In this document: positions 51,701 to 61,420 of the stretch, piece after piece
Layout: every line of letters starts with the position of its first letter
Position numbering within the stretch: position 1 is the first letter of the stretch
From: CAYFPS01 sp964345075
GTDB taxonomy: Bacteria; CAIWAD01
Reading direction: 5' to 3'
Assembly (NCBI GenBank): GCA_964345075.1
Contig: CAYFPS010000004.1
Span: forward strand, 62,001-126,000
DNA length: 64,000 nucleotides
The notes under the pieces: model-generated
Seen by the model: only the letters and a program-made list of their open reading frames with translations
Databases searched by the model: none
What the model was told of the DNA's origin: nothing
Made by a program: the position numbers and the translations under genes

Positions 51701-53480
51701 TGTGCACCTCCTTGATTTTGGCTTTCAGATCCTTCACAGGAAGCGGCATGCCGTCCACGAAGTGCAGATCGATGATCTTCTCCGCGGGCATCACCACCTG
51801 AGTTTTCAGATAGGTAAGGAATTGCGCGCTGTAACTGGAGTCGGTTACGATTACCTTGTCGCAGCTGTCGATGAACTCCTGCACTGTGTCCGTGTGCAGG
51901 GGCATCAGGCAGGTCGGAATCAGCATGCGAGTCTTGATGCCGAGTTCCTTCTCCGCGTCGATCATGACTTCGCGGGCCGGACCCTTGGTTGAACCCCAGC
52001 ACAGGATGCCGATCTTCGCGTTCTTGTCGCCGTAGTGGCGCATGAACTTCAGCTCTTCCTTGACGCCGTCCATCTTCTTATAGCGCTTGTCGTGCATCTT
52101 GCGATGGATGCCCACATCGGAAACAGGGTAGCCGAGCTCGTTGTGCTCGATGCCGCTGGCGATGTAATCGCCGCCCTCGATACCGGGATGGGTGATCGGT
52201 GATACACCGCTCTCCGTGTACTGGAAGCGCTTGTAGCCCTCAGCCAGTGCCTCGGCCGAAGGTGTATCACGGTCGTAGCGCTTGAGCCAGCCTTCGTCGA
52301 TTCCGCGCTGCAGCAGTTCGTACTTCGGCACGCTTTCCATGCGCTGGCCGACAAACTGGTCGAGCAGCACGATCACGGGCGTCTGATACTTCTCGCTGAC
52401 GTAGAAGGCGGTGGTGGTCACCATCGCGCAGTCCTTGGCGTCCGTCGCGGCCAGCACCACCTTGGGAGCGTCGCCGTGCGTGCAGTACAGGGCCTGCAGC
52501 AGATCGGACTGGCTGGTCTTGGTGGGAATACCCGTGGAAGGGCCACCACGCTGCACATTGATGAAGACGCAGGGGATCTCGGCCATGGAAGCCAGACCGA
52601 TCATTTCGCTCATCAGGCTGATGCCCGGGCCGGAAGTCGAGGTCATCGACTTGGCGCCGGCAAAACTCGCGCCGATGATCATGCCGGCGGAGGCGATCTC
52701 GTCTTCAGCCTGAATCATGGTACCGTTAAAACGCGGCAGGCGCTTCTCGAGCCATTCCATGACATCCGAGGCGGGCGTGATCGGGTAACCGGCGAAGAAG
52801 TTCAGTCCACTCCACAGTGCGCCCATCGAGGCGGCTTCGTTACCGGTGAGCACCAGATTGGGCTCGCAGGCTTCAAAGTCGGCAAAGGTCGGCATCTCGC
52901 CTGAGAAATCGGCCAGATAATCCTCGGCCCACTTCTGTCCCACGGCGATGGCGTTCAGGTTGAGGTCGATCAGCTCCTGCTTCTTCTTGGCGAAGCGCTT
53001 GCGGATCTGACCGGCAATGCCCTTCTCCGGCAGGTGGAAGAGACCTTCCATCACACCCAGTGATACAATGTTCTTCGTCAGCACATTGCCCATCTGCTCA
53101 CTGGCCAGACGGGTAAAGGGCACGCGAATCCAGGTCTGTCCGCCCTTGATATCGATCGGCAGGTCGTCACCGGCCTTGTCGTCGGTATCGGATACGATCA
53201 CAGCGTCATCGGCCAGGCGAATTTCTTCACCGAAGCGGGCGTAATCGGCCCAGCTGTAACACACCAGAACCTTCGTCTCTTCCCCGATGCTGAGCAGCGG
53301 ATCCATCGCCAGACGGATCTTGCAGGAGCTCTCGCCACCGCGAATCTGCGGGCCGAAGCTCTTCAGCAGAAAACAATGGAGACCCTCTGAGGCCGCCGCC
53401 TTCACGATGATTTCGCCAGCGCTGATTACGCCGTCACCACCGGAACCGACAATTGCCAGGGTCAGATCGCGGCATTCCAC
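51687..53480 (-). CDS. korA: 2-oxoacid:ferredoxin oxidoreductase, fused gamma-alpha subunit
   Basis: 597 residues. The start is the GTG at 53480, with AAGGAAGGAG upstream; longer in-frame starts lack a site. Residues 1-185 are the gamma part (LTLAIVGSGGDGVISAGEIIVKAA, FGPQIRGGESSCKIRL), and the rest is the alpha part (GNEAASMGALWSGLNFFAGYPITPASDVMEWL, TSTSGPGISLMSE, VQRGGPSTGIPTKTSQSDL). This gamma-alpha fusion is the KorAC form. It follows nuoN after 89 bp, suggesting physiological linkage with complex I. Confidence 0.93.
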   Translation of the reverse strand: MECRDLTLAIVGSGGDGVISAGEIIVKAAASEGLHCFLLKSFGPQIRGGESSCKIRLAMDPLLSIGEETKVLVCYSWADYARFGEEIRLADDAVIVSDTDDKAGDDLPIDIKGGQTWIRVPFTRLASEQMGNVLTKNIVSLGVMEGLFHLPEKGIAGQIRKRFAKKKQELIDLNLNAIAVGQKWAEDYLADFSGEMPTFADFEACEPNLVLTGNEAASMGALWSGLNFFAGYPITPASDVMEWLEKRLPRFNGTMIQAEDEIASAGMIIGASFAGAKSMTSTSGPGISLMSEMIGLASMAEIPCVFINVQRGGPSTGIPTKTSQSDLLQALYCTHGDAPKVVLAATDAKDCAMVTTTAFYVSEKYQTPVIVLLDQFVGQRMESVPKYELLQRGIDEGWLKRYDRDTPSAEALAEGYKRFQYTESGVSPITHPGIEGGDYIASGIEHNELGYPVSDVGIHRKMHDKRYKKMDGVKEELKFMRHYGDKNAKIGILCWGSTKGPAREVMIDAEKELGIKTRMLIPTCLMPLHTDTVQEFIDSCDKVIVTDSSYSAQFLTYLKTQVVMPAEKIIDLHFVDGMPLPVKDLKAKIKEVHNELA

Positions 53481-53560
53481 AGCCTGCTCTCCTTCCTTTG
53501 AAAATGTGATCCGGGCGACTCTGTCAGATCTAACCCGGATCACGCACAATCACTTATCAG

Positions 53561-53580
53561 GGCTGCTCCCTAGAGCAGCC
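53561..53580 (-). other. hairpin across the nuoN stop codon
   Basis: On the minus strand GGCTGCTC and GAGCAGCC pair with a four-base loop that includes the TAG stop of nuoN. No T run follows, so it may slow decay or partially end the nuo transcript before korAB. Confidence 0.5.
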
Positions 53581-55069
53581 GCATCAGCGTCATATCCGCC
53601 AGGCTCGTCAGCGGGCCGTAAAAGATGCCGAAAATCACGGTCAGAACGCAGAGCACGGAAACAATGCCCGTGTGCATGCTGATCGAGACAGTCGCCGGCT
53701 CCTCGCCTTCGCGCTGATCGAACCACATGGCCTTCACAATTGAGAAATAGTAGTAAAGGGATACCACCGAATTGAGCACGGCTACCGTGACCAGTGTATA
53801 CCAGCCTTCCTTTACCACCTGTCCAAAGAGGACGAACTTGCCAATGAAGCCAGCCAGCGGAGGCAGGCCGACAAGGCTGACCAGGAACACGGTCATGGAC
53901 ACAGCCAGCCAGGTGTTGCTCTTGCCCAGACCCTTGAAGGAATCCAGACTTTCGTCTCCGGTCGTCAGCCCGACGGCATCCACCACGAAGAAGGCGCCGT
54001 AGTTCATCAGGAAGTAGACCACCAGGTAGAACATCACGGCGCTGATGCCGGCGCCCTGGGCAAGCACGAGGCCAGTCATCAGGTAACCGGCGTGGGCGAT
54101 GGACGAATAGGCCAGCAGCCTCTTGACGCGGGTCTGTCCGATGGCGGCCAGATTACCCAGCGTCATGGTGAAACCAGCCAGCCAGGCCACCAGAATCAGC
54201 GGGTTGAACTTGGCAGCGGCCAGGCCCGTCTCCAGCGCGCCGGCTTCCATGTCCGGATAAAGAAAGCGGATAAGGAGTGCGATACCGGCAGCCTTGGGGC
54301 CAACACTGAAGAATGTGGTTACGGGCGTAGGCGCGCCATCGTATACATCGGGACACCAGAAGTGCACGGGCACCATGGCGATCTTGTAGCCGATACCGGC
54401 CATCACAAGTAACACGGCAAGCAGCAGCGCCAGACTGTCGGGTGCGCCCATGCGCAGGGCACCGTGTATCACATCCAGATCCAGCGTTCCGGTCAGGCCG
54501 TAGAGCCAGCTGACGCCAAAGAGCATGGCGCCGGATGCCATGGATCCAAAGATCATGTACTTCAGGGCCGCTTCACCGGAGCGTGTATCACGGCGATCAA
54601 AACCGGCCAGCACATAGCTCATGATGGAAACCGTTTCCAGCGCCACCATCACCATCAGGAAGTTGCGGCTACCGGCCAGCAAATCCATGCCGAGGACGGC
54701 GGCCAACAGCAGCGCGTGCAGCTCGCCCTGGTGGCGTATACGAAAACTGATCAGCACAACCAGCGCGGTGGACAGGGCAAAGAGCACCTTGAGGAAGGCA
54801 GCCAGCGAATCCACCTGCAGCATGCCGAAGAAGATCAGCTCGGGCGTCTGGGACATCTGCCCCCAGGCCAGAACGGCCGAGAGCACAAGACCGGCGAAGG
54901 CCACCCATCCGGGAAGGCTGCCGCCGGATTCCCCGCCCTTGAGGGCGCGGCCACGGCCGGCAAAGAGGTCCGCCACGATCACAAGCAGCATGGTGCCGGC
55001 CAGAACCAGCTCGGGCAGGAAGTGCCCCATGCTTTTGATGGCGTGTGCGGTCGCTTGGGAAAAATCCAT
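53570..55069 (-). CDS. nuoN: NADH-quinone oxidoreductase subunit N
   Basis: 499 residues, about 14 membrane helices. Conserved helix content includes MALETVSIMSYVLAGF, ALKYMIFGSMASGAMLFG, VKRLLAYSSIAHAGYLMTGL and the proton-antiporter-like core of subunit N. It is one of three antiporter-like modules of complex I. Last nuo gene of the cluster; the start is ATG 55069, 12 bases after nuoM ends. Confidence 0.95.
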   Translation of the reverse strand: MDFSQATAHAIKSMGHFLPELVLAGTMLLVIVADLFAGRGRALKGGESGGSLPGWVAFAGLVLSAVLAWGQMSQTPELIFFGMLQVDSLAAFLKVLFALSTALVVLISFRIRHQGELHALLLAAVLGMDLLAGSRNFLMVMVALETVSIMSYVLAGFDRRDTRSGEAALKYMIFGSMASGAMLFGVSWLYGLTGTLDLDVIHGALRMGAPDSLALLLAVLLVMAGIGYKIAMVPVHFWCPDVYDGAPTPVTTFFSVGPKAAGIALLIRFLYPDMEAGALETGLAAAKFNPLILVAWLAGFTMTLGNLAAIGQTRVKRLLAYSSIAHAGYLMTGLVLAQGAGISAVMFYLVVYFLMNYGAFFVVDAVGLTTGDESLDSFKGLGKSNTWLAVSMTVFLVSLVGLPPLAGFIGKFVLFGQVVKEGWYTLVTVAVLNSVVSLYYYFSIVKAMWFDQREGEEPATVSISMHTGIVSVLCVLTVIFGIFYGPLTSLADMTLMRLL

Positions 55070-55081
55070 GCGATCAGACTC

Positions 55082-56593
55082 CTAGAAAGAGGTGACGATC
55101 TCGACCAGACGCACTGTGGCGTCGTCCATCAGATCCAGCACCGGCATCGGGTAGACACCCAGCACCAGCACGAGGATGCCGATCGGGATCAGCGTAAAGA
55201 GCTCGCGGCCATTGATCTCCGGCAGCGTGGCGTACTTCTCGTTAAGCGAACCGAGGAAGACACGCTTGATCATCCACAGGAGGTAGCCGGCGGTCAGAAT
55301 GATGCCCAGCGCGGCCAGGAAGGTCAGGAGCTTCCAGGTCTGGAAGGCGCCCAGGAAGACCAGTGCTTCGGCAATGAAGCCGGAAAGACCGGGCAGACCC
55401 ATACTGGCGAAGAAGGCAAACATGGCCACACCCGTATACACGGGCATCACGGTGCCGATGCCGCCGAAACCGTTGATCTGGCGATGGTGGGCGCGATCGT
55501 AGATGACACCCACCAAAAGGAACATCATGGCCGTGATCGTGCCGTGGTTGAACATCTGCAGCGTGGCGCCGACCATACCCTGATGGGTCATGGCGGCCAT
55601 ACCCAGCATCACGTAGCCCATGTGACTGACTGAGCTGTAAGCCACCAGCTTCTTCAAATCATCCTGCGCCATTGCGCAGTAGGCTCCATAGAGGATGTTG
55701 ATCACACCCAGAATGCCGATGAAGTAGGCGAAGTAGTCCATGGCGCCCGGGAAGATGGGGATGCTGATACGCATCATGCCGTAAGTACCCATCTTCAGCA
55801 GCACGCCGGCCAGAATCACGGAAATGGCGGTCGGGGCTTCCACGTGGGCGTCAGGCAGCCAGGTGTGGAAGGGGAAGACCGGAACCTTGATTGCAAAGCC
55901 GATAAAGAAGGCGAAGAAGATCACCTTGGCGAAGTTCATCCCGAAGATGGTCAGCGCCGGATTGGCAAAGTTGCGCGCCTGTTCCATCAGCTCGATCAGG
56001 TTGAAGGTCTGGCCACCCTGGAAGTAGAGGGCCAGCATACCCACCAGCATCAGCACGGAGCCAGCCAGCGTGTAAAGGAAGAACTTGATCGCGGCGTACT
56101 CGCGGCGCGGGCCACCCCAGATGCCGATCAGGAAGTACATGGGCAGCAGCATCAGCTCCCAGAAGACATAGAACAGGAAGAAGTCGAGGGAAATGAAGGT
56201 TCCCATCATGCCTGTTTCCAGCAGCAGAAAGAGCGCGAAGTAGCCCTTGACCTGCTTGGAGATGCCCCAGCTGGCGAAGATGCAGAGGAAACTGAGCAGG
56301 GCCGTCAGCAGCACCATGGGCACGGACAGGCCGTCCACGCCGATGAAGTACTGGATGTTATAGGCCTTGATCCAGTCCAGCTGCACCACATACTGGAAGC
56401 CATCCAGACTGTCCACACCCACCATCGTGCGATCGTAGGTCTGCCAGATCCAGAAGGCCAGCAGCAGCGGCACGGCGGCAAAGGCCGCGGCCGTCCAGCG
56501 GATCATGTTGTGTTGATCCTTGGGCAGGAAGGTGATGACAGCCGCGCCCAGCAGCGGCACAAAGGTCATCAATGTTAGCACCCACTGTTCCAT
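55082..56593 (-). CDS. nuoM: NADH-quinone oxidoreductase subunit M
   Basis: 503 residues, about 14 membrane helices. Typical stretches: FYVFWELMLLPMYFLIGIWGG, HTWLPDAHVEAPTAISVILAGVLLKMGTYG, KLVAYSSVSHMGYVMLG with the Lys and Glu residues of the proton path. Usual length and position between nuoL and nuoN. Confidence 0.96.
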   Translation of the reverse strand: MEQWVLTLMTFVPLLGAAVITFLPKDQHNMIRWTAAAFAAVPLLLAFWIWQTYDRTMVGVDSLDGFQYVVQLDWIKAYNIQYFIGVDGLSVPMVLLTALLSFLCIFASWGISKQVKGYFALFLLLETGMMGTFISLDFFLFYVFWELMLLPMYFLIGIWGGPRREYAAIKFFLYTLAGSVLMLVGMLALYFQGGQTFNLIELMEQARNFANPALTIFGMNFAKVIFFAFFIGFAIKVPVFPFHTWLPDAHVEAPTAISVILAGVLLKMGTYGMMRISIPIFPGAMDYFAYFIGILGVINILYGAYCAMAQDDLKKLVAYSSVSHMGYVMLGMAAMTHQGMVGATLQMFNHGTITAMMFLLVGVIYDRAHHRQINGFGGIGTVMPVYTGVAMFAFFASMGLPGLSGFIAEALVFLGAFQTWKLLTFLAALGIILTAGYLLWMIKRVFLGSLNEKYATLPEINGRELFTLIPIGILVLVLGVYPMPVLDLMDDATVRLVEIVTSF

Positions 56594-56635
56594 TTATGGT
56601 CTCCCCTGTTTCGGGTAGCTTTTGTTTCGTTTTCC

Positions 56636-58888
56636 TTAGAGAGCCTGCCAGACAAGCACCAGCAGTACGCCGACCAGTGCCTTGACCAGATAGCCCTGAA
56701 TGTCACCGCCCTGCAGAAGGCGCATGCCGGCACCGGCCGTCCGGGCCATCCAGCCTGCACCATTGACGCCGCCATCCACAACCAGATTGTCAAAGCGGCC
56801 GACAAAGGCGCTTGTGCGTTCCGTGATCCAGGCTGCACCATTGACCAGACCATCGATGACAAAGCGATCAAAGGCAGCGCTCAGATGGGCCACCCACAGC
56901 GTGAAACGTATCACGGTGGCCTCGTAAAGCTCATCGAAGAACCACTTGTTCTGCAGGAAACGATGGGTTCCCGGCAGGGCGGCCGCCACCTTGGCAGCGC
57001 TGATGCGATGCTTCATGTAGGTCAGCCAGGCCGTCGTGATACTCACGATCACGATCAGGATCGAGATGATCATTGCGCGAACATGTGCCACATGGTGAAT
57101 GTGCTCGGCATGAGCATCGTGTGTCACAGCGTGTCCGCCATGACCATCGGTCGCGTGAGCATCAGCGGCGTGATCCATCACGGAAGCTGCCTGTGATTCA
57201 TCGGTGTGACGATCGCCCTTTACGACTTCTTCAGTCACGGGGGCGGCGTGATCCTGCTCGGCGGCATGGGCCGTGGGGATCAGGCTGAAGGCATGATCAC
57301 CGTGATCGGCAGCCGGCATGCCCACATGGTGAATCGGCTGTGCGGGCTGCGGAATCAGCCGGAAGAACCAGCCCTTGCCGGCATCGGTCGGGTTGGGGCT
57401 GTAGAAGAAGAAAACAGAAAGCGTGCTCAGCACCAGCAGCGGGCCGGTCATGTTGAGCTTGTTCTCGTGCAGGTGATTTTCCTCACCAGGCTCGCCCTTG
57501 TGCTCGCCGTGGAAGGTGAGGAAGACCAGGCGGAACATGTAGAAGGCCGTCATGGCCGCAGCGGCAAAACCGAAGAAGGCCAGCACGCTGTGCTGCGGGT
57601 GTTCCATGGAAAAGGCCAGACTGCCAGCCAGAATGGCGTCCTTGGAAATGAAGCCGCTGGTCAGGGGAACTCCCGCGAGCGCCAGTGTGGCAATCAGGAA
57701 GGTCCAGTAAGTAACGGGCATGTATTTGCGCAGACCGCCCATGTTGCGCATGTCCTGCGGATCACGGCTGTGATCATGGACCTTGTGATACACGTGATGC
57801 ATCGCATGAATCACGCTGCCGGATCCAAGGAAGAGACAGGCCTTGAAGAAGGCGTGTGTCATCAGGTGAAGGAAACCGGCGCTGTAGGCACCTACGCCCA
57901 CCGCCAGCACCATGTAGCCCAGCTGGCTGATGGTTGAGTAGGCCAGCACCTTCTTGATATCCCACTGGGCAATGGCGATGGTGGCAGCCATGAAGGCCGT
58001 GAAACCACCGATGTAGGCCACAACCAGACCGGCATCAAAGGTCAGGATGAAGAAGACACGCACCATCAGGTAGACGCCGGCGGCGACCATGGTGGCAGCG
58101 TGGATCAGGGCCGATACCGGCGTCGGGCCCTCCATGGCGTCGGGCAGCCAGACATGCAGCGGGAACTGGGCGCTCTTGCCCACGGCACCGCAGAAAAGGC
58201 CCACACCCACCAGCGTCATCCAGAAGCCCATGCCTTCGGGCAGGCCGTTGGCCCCAAAGCCCTGAACGATGGCTTCCAGCTCCAGCAGATTGAAGGTCTT
58301 GAACTGCCACATCAGGATCATCAGCGCCAGCAGGAAACCAAGGTCACCCACGCGGTTGGTGACGAAGGCCTTCATCGAGGCCTCGGGCGGACCCTGCTTC
58401 TCGAACCAGAAACCAATCAGCAGGTAACTGGAAAGACCCACCAGCTCCCAGCCGATGAAGATGCCCAGCAGGTTGTCTGACAGCACCAGCCAGAGCATCG
58501 AGAAGGAAAAGAGGCCCAGGTAGCCAAAGAAGCGGCTCTTGCGCGGATCGTCCTTCATGTAACCGGTTGAGAAGATGTGCACCAGACTGGAAACTGTGGT
58601 CACGACAATCAGCATCACAACGCTGATGTTGTCGATCTGCAGCCCCAGCGGCAGACTGAAATCCGTGATACGAATGAATTCCCACTGCAGGATGACCCGC
58701 CAGGCAGGATCATTGTGTCCAAGGACGTGTGCGAAGAGCAGCCAGATGGCAAGCGCCCAGTCGATGAGAATGGCCGCTGTCGGAACATACCAGCCGTGGT
58801 CGGGCATGCGCCTGCCGAAGAACATCTGGAAAGCGAAGGCCAGAAGCGGCAGGAGCAGGATGATGATTGCAGCATTGATCGGCGTCAT
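56636..58888 (-). CDS. nuoL: NADH-quinone oxidoreductase subunit L with His-rich insert
   Basis: 750 residues, longer than the usual 610-660. The core is standard: LVGLSSYLLIGFWFEKQGP, FPLHVWLPDAMEGPTPVSALIHAATMVAAGVYLM, KKVLAYSTISQLGYMVLAVGVG, and the long C-terminal amphipathic helix region. Between residues about 515 and 605 there is an insert very rich in His, Asp and Ala (for example DHGDHAFSLIPTAHAAEQDHAA and THDAHAEHIHHVAHVR) before a further membrane helix. The insert would lie on the membrane surface and might bind metal. Confidence 0.95.
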   Translation of the reverse strand: MTPINAAIIILLLPLLAFAFQMFFGRRMPDHGWYVPTAAILIDWALAIWLLFAHVLGHNDPAWRVILQWEFIRITDFSLPLGLQIDNISVVMLIVVTTVSSLVHIFSTGYMKDDPRKSRFFGYLGLFSFSMLWLVLSDNLLGIFIGWELVGLSSYLLIGFWFEKQGPPEASMKAFVTNRVGDLGFLLALMILMWQFKTFNLLELEAIVQGFGANGLPEGMGFWMTLVGVGLFCGAVGKSAQFPLHVWLPDAMEGPTPVSALIHAATMVAAGVYLMVRVFFILTFDAGLVVAYIGGFTAFMAATIAIAQWDIKKVLAYSTISQLGYMVLAVGVGAYSAGFLHLMTHAFFKACLFLGSGSVIHAMHHVYHKVHDHSRDPQDMRNMGGLRKYMPVTYWTFLIATLALAGVPLTSGFISKDAILAGSLAFSMEHPQHSVLAFFGFAAAAMTAFYMFRLVFLTFHGEHKGEPGEENHLHENKLNMTGPLLVLSTLSVFFFYSPNPTDAGKGWFFRLIPQPAQPIHHVGMPAADHGDHAFSLIPTAHAAEQDHAAPVTEEVVKGDRHTDESQAASVMDHAADAHATDGHGGHAVTHDAHAEHIHHVAHVRAMIISILIVIVSITTAWLTYMKHRISAAKVAAALPGTHRFLQNKWFFDELYEATVIRFTLWVAHLSAAFDRFVIDGLVNGAAWITERTSAFVGRFDNLVVDGGVNGAGWMARTAGAGMRLLQGGDIQGYLVKALVGVLLVLVWQAL

Positions 58889-58890
58889 GA

Positions 58891-59196
58891 CTACCCCTGA
58901 AGTTCGCTTGCGGCGTCGATGTCAATGTTCTTCAGCTGACGGTAGAGGTTGAGCACGATGGCCATGGCCACCGCCGCTTCCGCAGCCGCCAGAATGATCA
59001 CGAAGATCGACATCACCTGACCTTCAATCGCTGGCGCCTTGGTAAAGCGCGAGAAGGCCACGAAGTTGATGTTGGCGCTGTTCAGCACAAGCTCCACACC
59101 CATCAGCAGCGCGATCAGATTGCGGCGGGTCAGCATGGTGACAATGCCCAGCACAAAAAGAATCGCGGCTATGCTCAAATAGAATGAAAGGCTCAT
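58891..59196 (-). CDS. nuoK: NADH-quinone oxidoreductase subunit K
   Basis: 101 residues, usual length, three membrane helices. Conserved NLIALLMGVELVLNSANINFVAFSRF and VFVIILAAAEAAVAMAIVLNLYR carry the glutamates of the proton channel. Overlaps nuoJ by four bases. Confidence 0.97.
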   Translation of the reverse strand: MSLSFYLSIAAILFVLGIVTMLTRRNLIALLMGVELVLNSANINFVAFSRFTKAPAIEGQVMSIFVIILAAAEAAVAMAIVLNLYRQLKNIDIDAASELQG

Positions 59197-59696
59197 CCGT
59201 TCCCCCTTTCGCGGCGGGCCAGATGCAGGGCACCCAGCAGTGCGCCAAGCAGCAGGATCGAGGCAACTTCAAAAGGCAGAAGCCAGGTGGTCATGAAGCC
59301 CTTTCCGATGAGGGCTGCAGTCGCTTCCGGTGCCGGTGCCGCAACAACATTCCAGTCCACGCGGTAGATCACCGCCAGCAGCAGGGCCAGCATCAGCACG
59401 CCGATGACAAGTCCCTGACCACGGCGGGCAGGACCGCTGGAAAGAAAAGCGGTGGGCATGGCATTGGTCAGCAGGATGCCGAAAAGAATCAGCACCAGCA
59501 CGCCACCAATGTAGACCAGCACCTGTGTGGCGGCCAGAAAGTCGGCCCCCATCATCACATAGAGCCCGGCGACACCGAAGAAGGTGAAGAGCAGGGCGAA
59601 GCCGGCGTGCAGCAGCTTGGGTGAAAAAGCCACCCAGCAGGCGGAGGCAACGGTCAAGAGACCGAAGAGCAGCTCCATGACGATTTTCATGTCCAT
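59193..59696 (-). CDS. nuoJ: NADH-quinone oxidoreductase subunit J
   Basis: 167 residues with about five membrane helices; FALLFTFFGVAGLYVMMGADFLAATQVLVYIGGVLVLILFGILL is the diagnostic core, with the Tyr and Gly of the pi-bulge helix. Directly follows nuoI with two bases between. Confidence 0.95.
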   Translation of the reverse strand: MDMKIVMELLFGLLTVASACWVAFSPKLLHAGFALLFTFFGVAGLYVMMGADFLAATQVLVYIGGVLVLILFGILLTNAMPTAFLSSGPARRGQGLVIGVLMLALLLAVIYRVDWNVVAAPAPEATAALIGKGFMTTWLLPFEVASILLLGALLGALHLARRERGNG

Positions 59697-59698
59697 TC

Positions 59699-60352
59699 TC
59701 AGGCTCCCTGACTGGGTTCGGCCTCGCCCTCACTGGCGGGGGCGGGCGGATCGGCCGGTTTGTCTTCGGAAGGAGCGGCTGCCTCTGCGGCCTTGGCTGC
59801 AGCTTCTTCGGCGGCCTTCTTTTCCTCTGCGGCCTTGGCAGCAGCGGCGCGTTCAGCGGCGATTTGCTTCTTCTCTTCGGCAAGAGCAGTTTCGGCCTGC
59901 TTGATATCCTCTTCGCTCATGCGGCTAAAGCTGTAATACAAGCCGTCCACGGTGGGCGAGCTGTAATCGAACTTCTCCGTCATGATCAGGCATTCGGTCG
60001 GGCAGACATCGGTGCAGAGACCACAGTAACAGCACTTCGCCATGTCGATGTCGAACTGCGAGAGATAAAGGGTCTTCTTCTTGCCGTTGGTCGTCTTGCC
60101 CATATCCACGGCCTTGGTCGACTTGACCGTGCCGATCGTGATACAATCCACCGGGCAGGCACTCGCACAGCGCATGCAGCCGATGCAATCATCGATGTTG
60201 TTGAATAGCTCGGCGCGCGTGCGGCTCTTGGTGGTTGCCGGATCGTGCGGCCACTGCACCGTGTTGGGCTTTTCGCCCATGTGCGCAAAGGTGATGCGCA
60301 TGCCCTTTGCCGCAGTGCTCAGGCTTTCGAAAATGTCACTGAAGTAACCCAT
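59699..60352 (-). CDS. nuoI: NADH-quinone oxidoreductase subunit I with Ala/Glu-rich tail
   Basis: 217 residues. Two [4Fe-4S] sites: CIGCMRCASACP and CCYCGLCTDVCP carry clusters N6a and N6b. The usual protein ends near residue 150; here about 65 more residues follow, first helical and charged (EEKKQIAAERAAAAKAAEEKK) then Pro/Ala/Glu-rich. Without nuoEFG in the cluster, this subunit is a plausible contact site for ferredoxin. Four-base gap from nuoJ, 36 bp from nuoH. Confidence 0.95.
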   Translation of the reverse strand: MGYFSDIFESLSTAAKGMRITFAHMGEKPNTVQWPHDPATTKSRTRAELFNNIDDCIGCMRCASACPVDCITIGTVKSTKAVDMGKTTNGKKKTLYLSQFDIDMAKCCYCGLCTDVCPTECLIMTEKFDYSSPTVDGLYYSFSRMSEEDIKQAETALAEEKKQIAAERAAAAKAAEEKKAAEEAAAKAAEAAAPSEDKPADPPAPASEGEAEPSQGA

Positions 60353-60388
60353 GGTTCCCTCGTTTCCGCTTCCATCGGGAAGCTTTGA

Positions 60389-61402
60389 TCAGCCTACCAG
60401 AAGCTCCCACAGACCCGCCAGCAGCAGAATGGCCATGGCCACCGGCACCAGCACCTTCCAGCAGACATGCATCAGCTGGTCTACGCGCAGGCGCGGCAGG
60501 GTCATGCGAATCCAGATCTGAGTCAACACAAAGAAATAGGCCTTGCCGATGAGCCAGACCGGGCCGGGAATGAAGTCCAGCGCCGGGAACAGCGGCTGCC
60601 AGCCACCCAGGAAAAGCACGGTGGCCAGAAGACCGACGGCCAGCATGTTGGCGTATTCGGCAAGGAAGAAGAGCGCGAAACGCATACCGGAATATTCCGT
60701 GTGATATCCACCCACCAGCTCGCTTTCCGCTTCCGGAAGATCGAAGGGGGTACGGTTCGCTTCGGCCAGGCTTGCAATGAAGTAGACCAGGAAGCCCACA
60801 ACCAGGAAGGGATTGTGATGCAGGGCGAAGCCGTTCCAGTTCCAGAAGCCGCCATCCTGTGATACACAAATGTCCTGCAGGCTCATGGAACCGGTGACCA
60901 TCACGACGGCCAGCACCGTGATACTCAGCGGAATCTCGTAGGACACACTCTGCGCAACGCTGCGCAGGGCGCCGTAGAGCGACCACTTGTTGTTTGAGGA
61001 CCAGCCGGCCATCATCAGGCCAACCACCACGAAACTGGAAATGGCCAGCACGTAAAAGACGCCCACATTCAGGTCGGCGGGGCTGACGCCACTTGCCAGC
61101 GGTATCACGGCGAAGGCCGCGTAGCTTGCACCAAAGACGATGTAGGGCGCGAGCTTGAAAAGCGGGCGATCAATTCCGTCGGCGATGATGTCTTCCTTGA
61201 GCAGCAGCTTGCCGGCATCGATCAGCGTCTGCAGAATGCCGTGGGGGCCATTCTCCATGGGGCCCAGGCGGTTCTGCATGAAGGCCGAGACCTTGCGCTC
61301 CAGCCAGACGGAAATCAGCGCGTTCACCGTGATCAGGGCGGCGATCAGCATCGCACTCAGGGGCGCCCAGATCCAGAAGGTGTTCAGCATGGTGTCGAAC
61401 AT
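60389..61402 (-). CDS. nuoH: NADH-quinone oxidoreductase subunit H
   Basis: 337 residues, eight membrane helices. ERKVSAFMQNRLGPMENGPHG and ANRTPFDLPEAESELVGGYHTEYSG, both part of the quinone-binding chamber, are intact. Contains one octamer copy encoding CVSQ in the helix loop (60859). Confidence 0.96.
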   Translation of the reverse strand: MFDTMLNTFWIWAPLSAMLIAALITVNALISVWLERKVSAFMQNRLGPMENGPHGILQTLIDAGKLLLKEDIIADGIDRPLFKLAPYIVFGASYAAFAVIPLASGVSPADLNVGVFYVLAISSFVVVGLMMAGWSSNNKWSLYGALRSVAQSVSYEIPLSITVLAVVMVTGSMSLQDICVSQDGGFWNWNGFALHHNPFLVVGFLVYFIASLAEANRTPFDLPEAESELVGGYHTEYSGMRFALFFLAEYANMLAVGLLATVLFLGGWQPLFPALDFIPGPVWLIGKAYFFVLTQIWIRMTLPRLRVDQLMHVCWKVLVPVAMAILLLAGLWELLVG

Positions 61403-61420
61403 GAAACTCTCCAGAACCGC

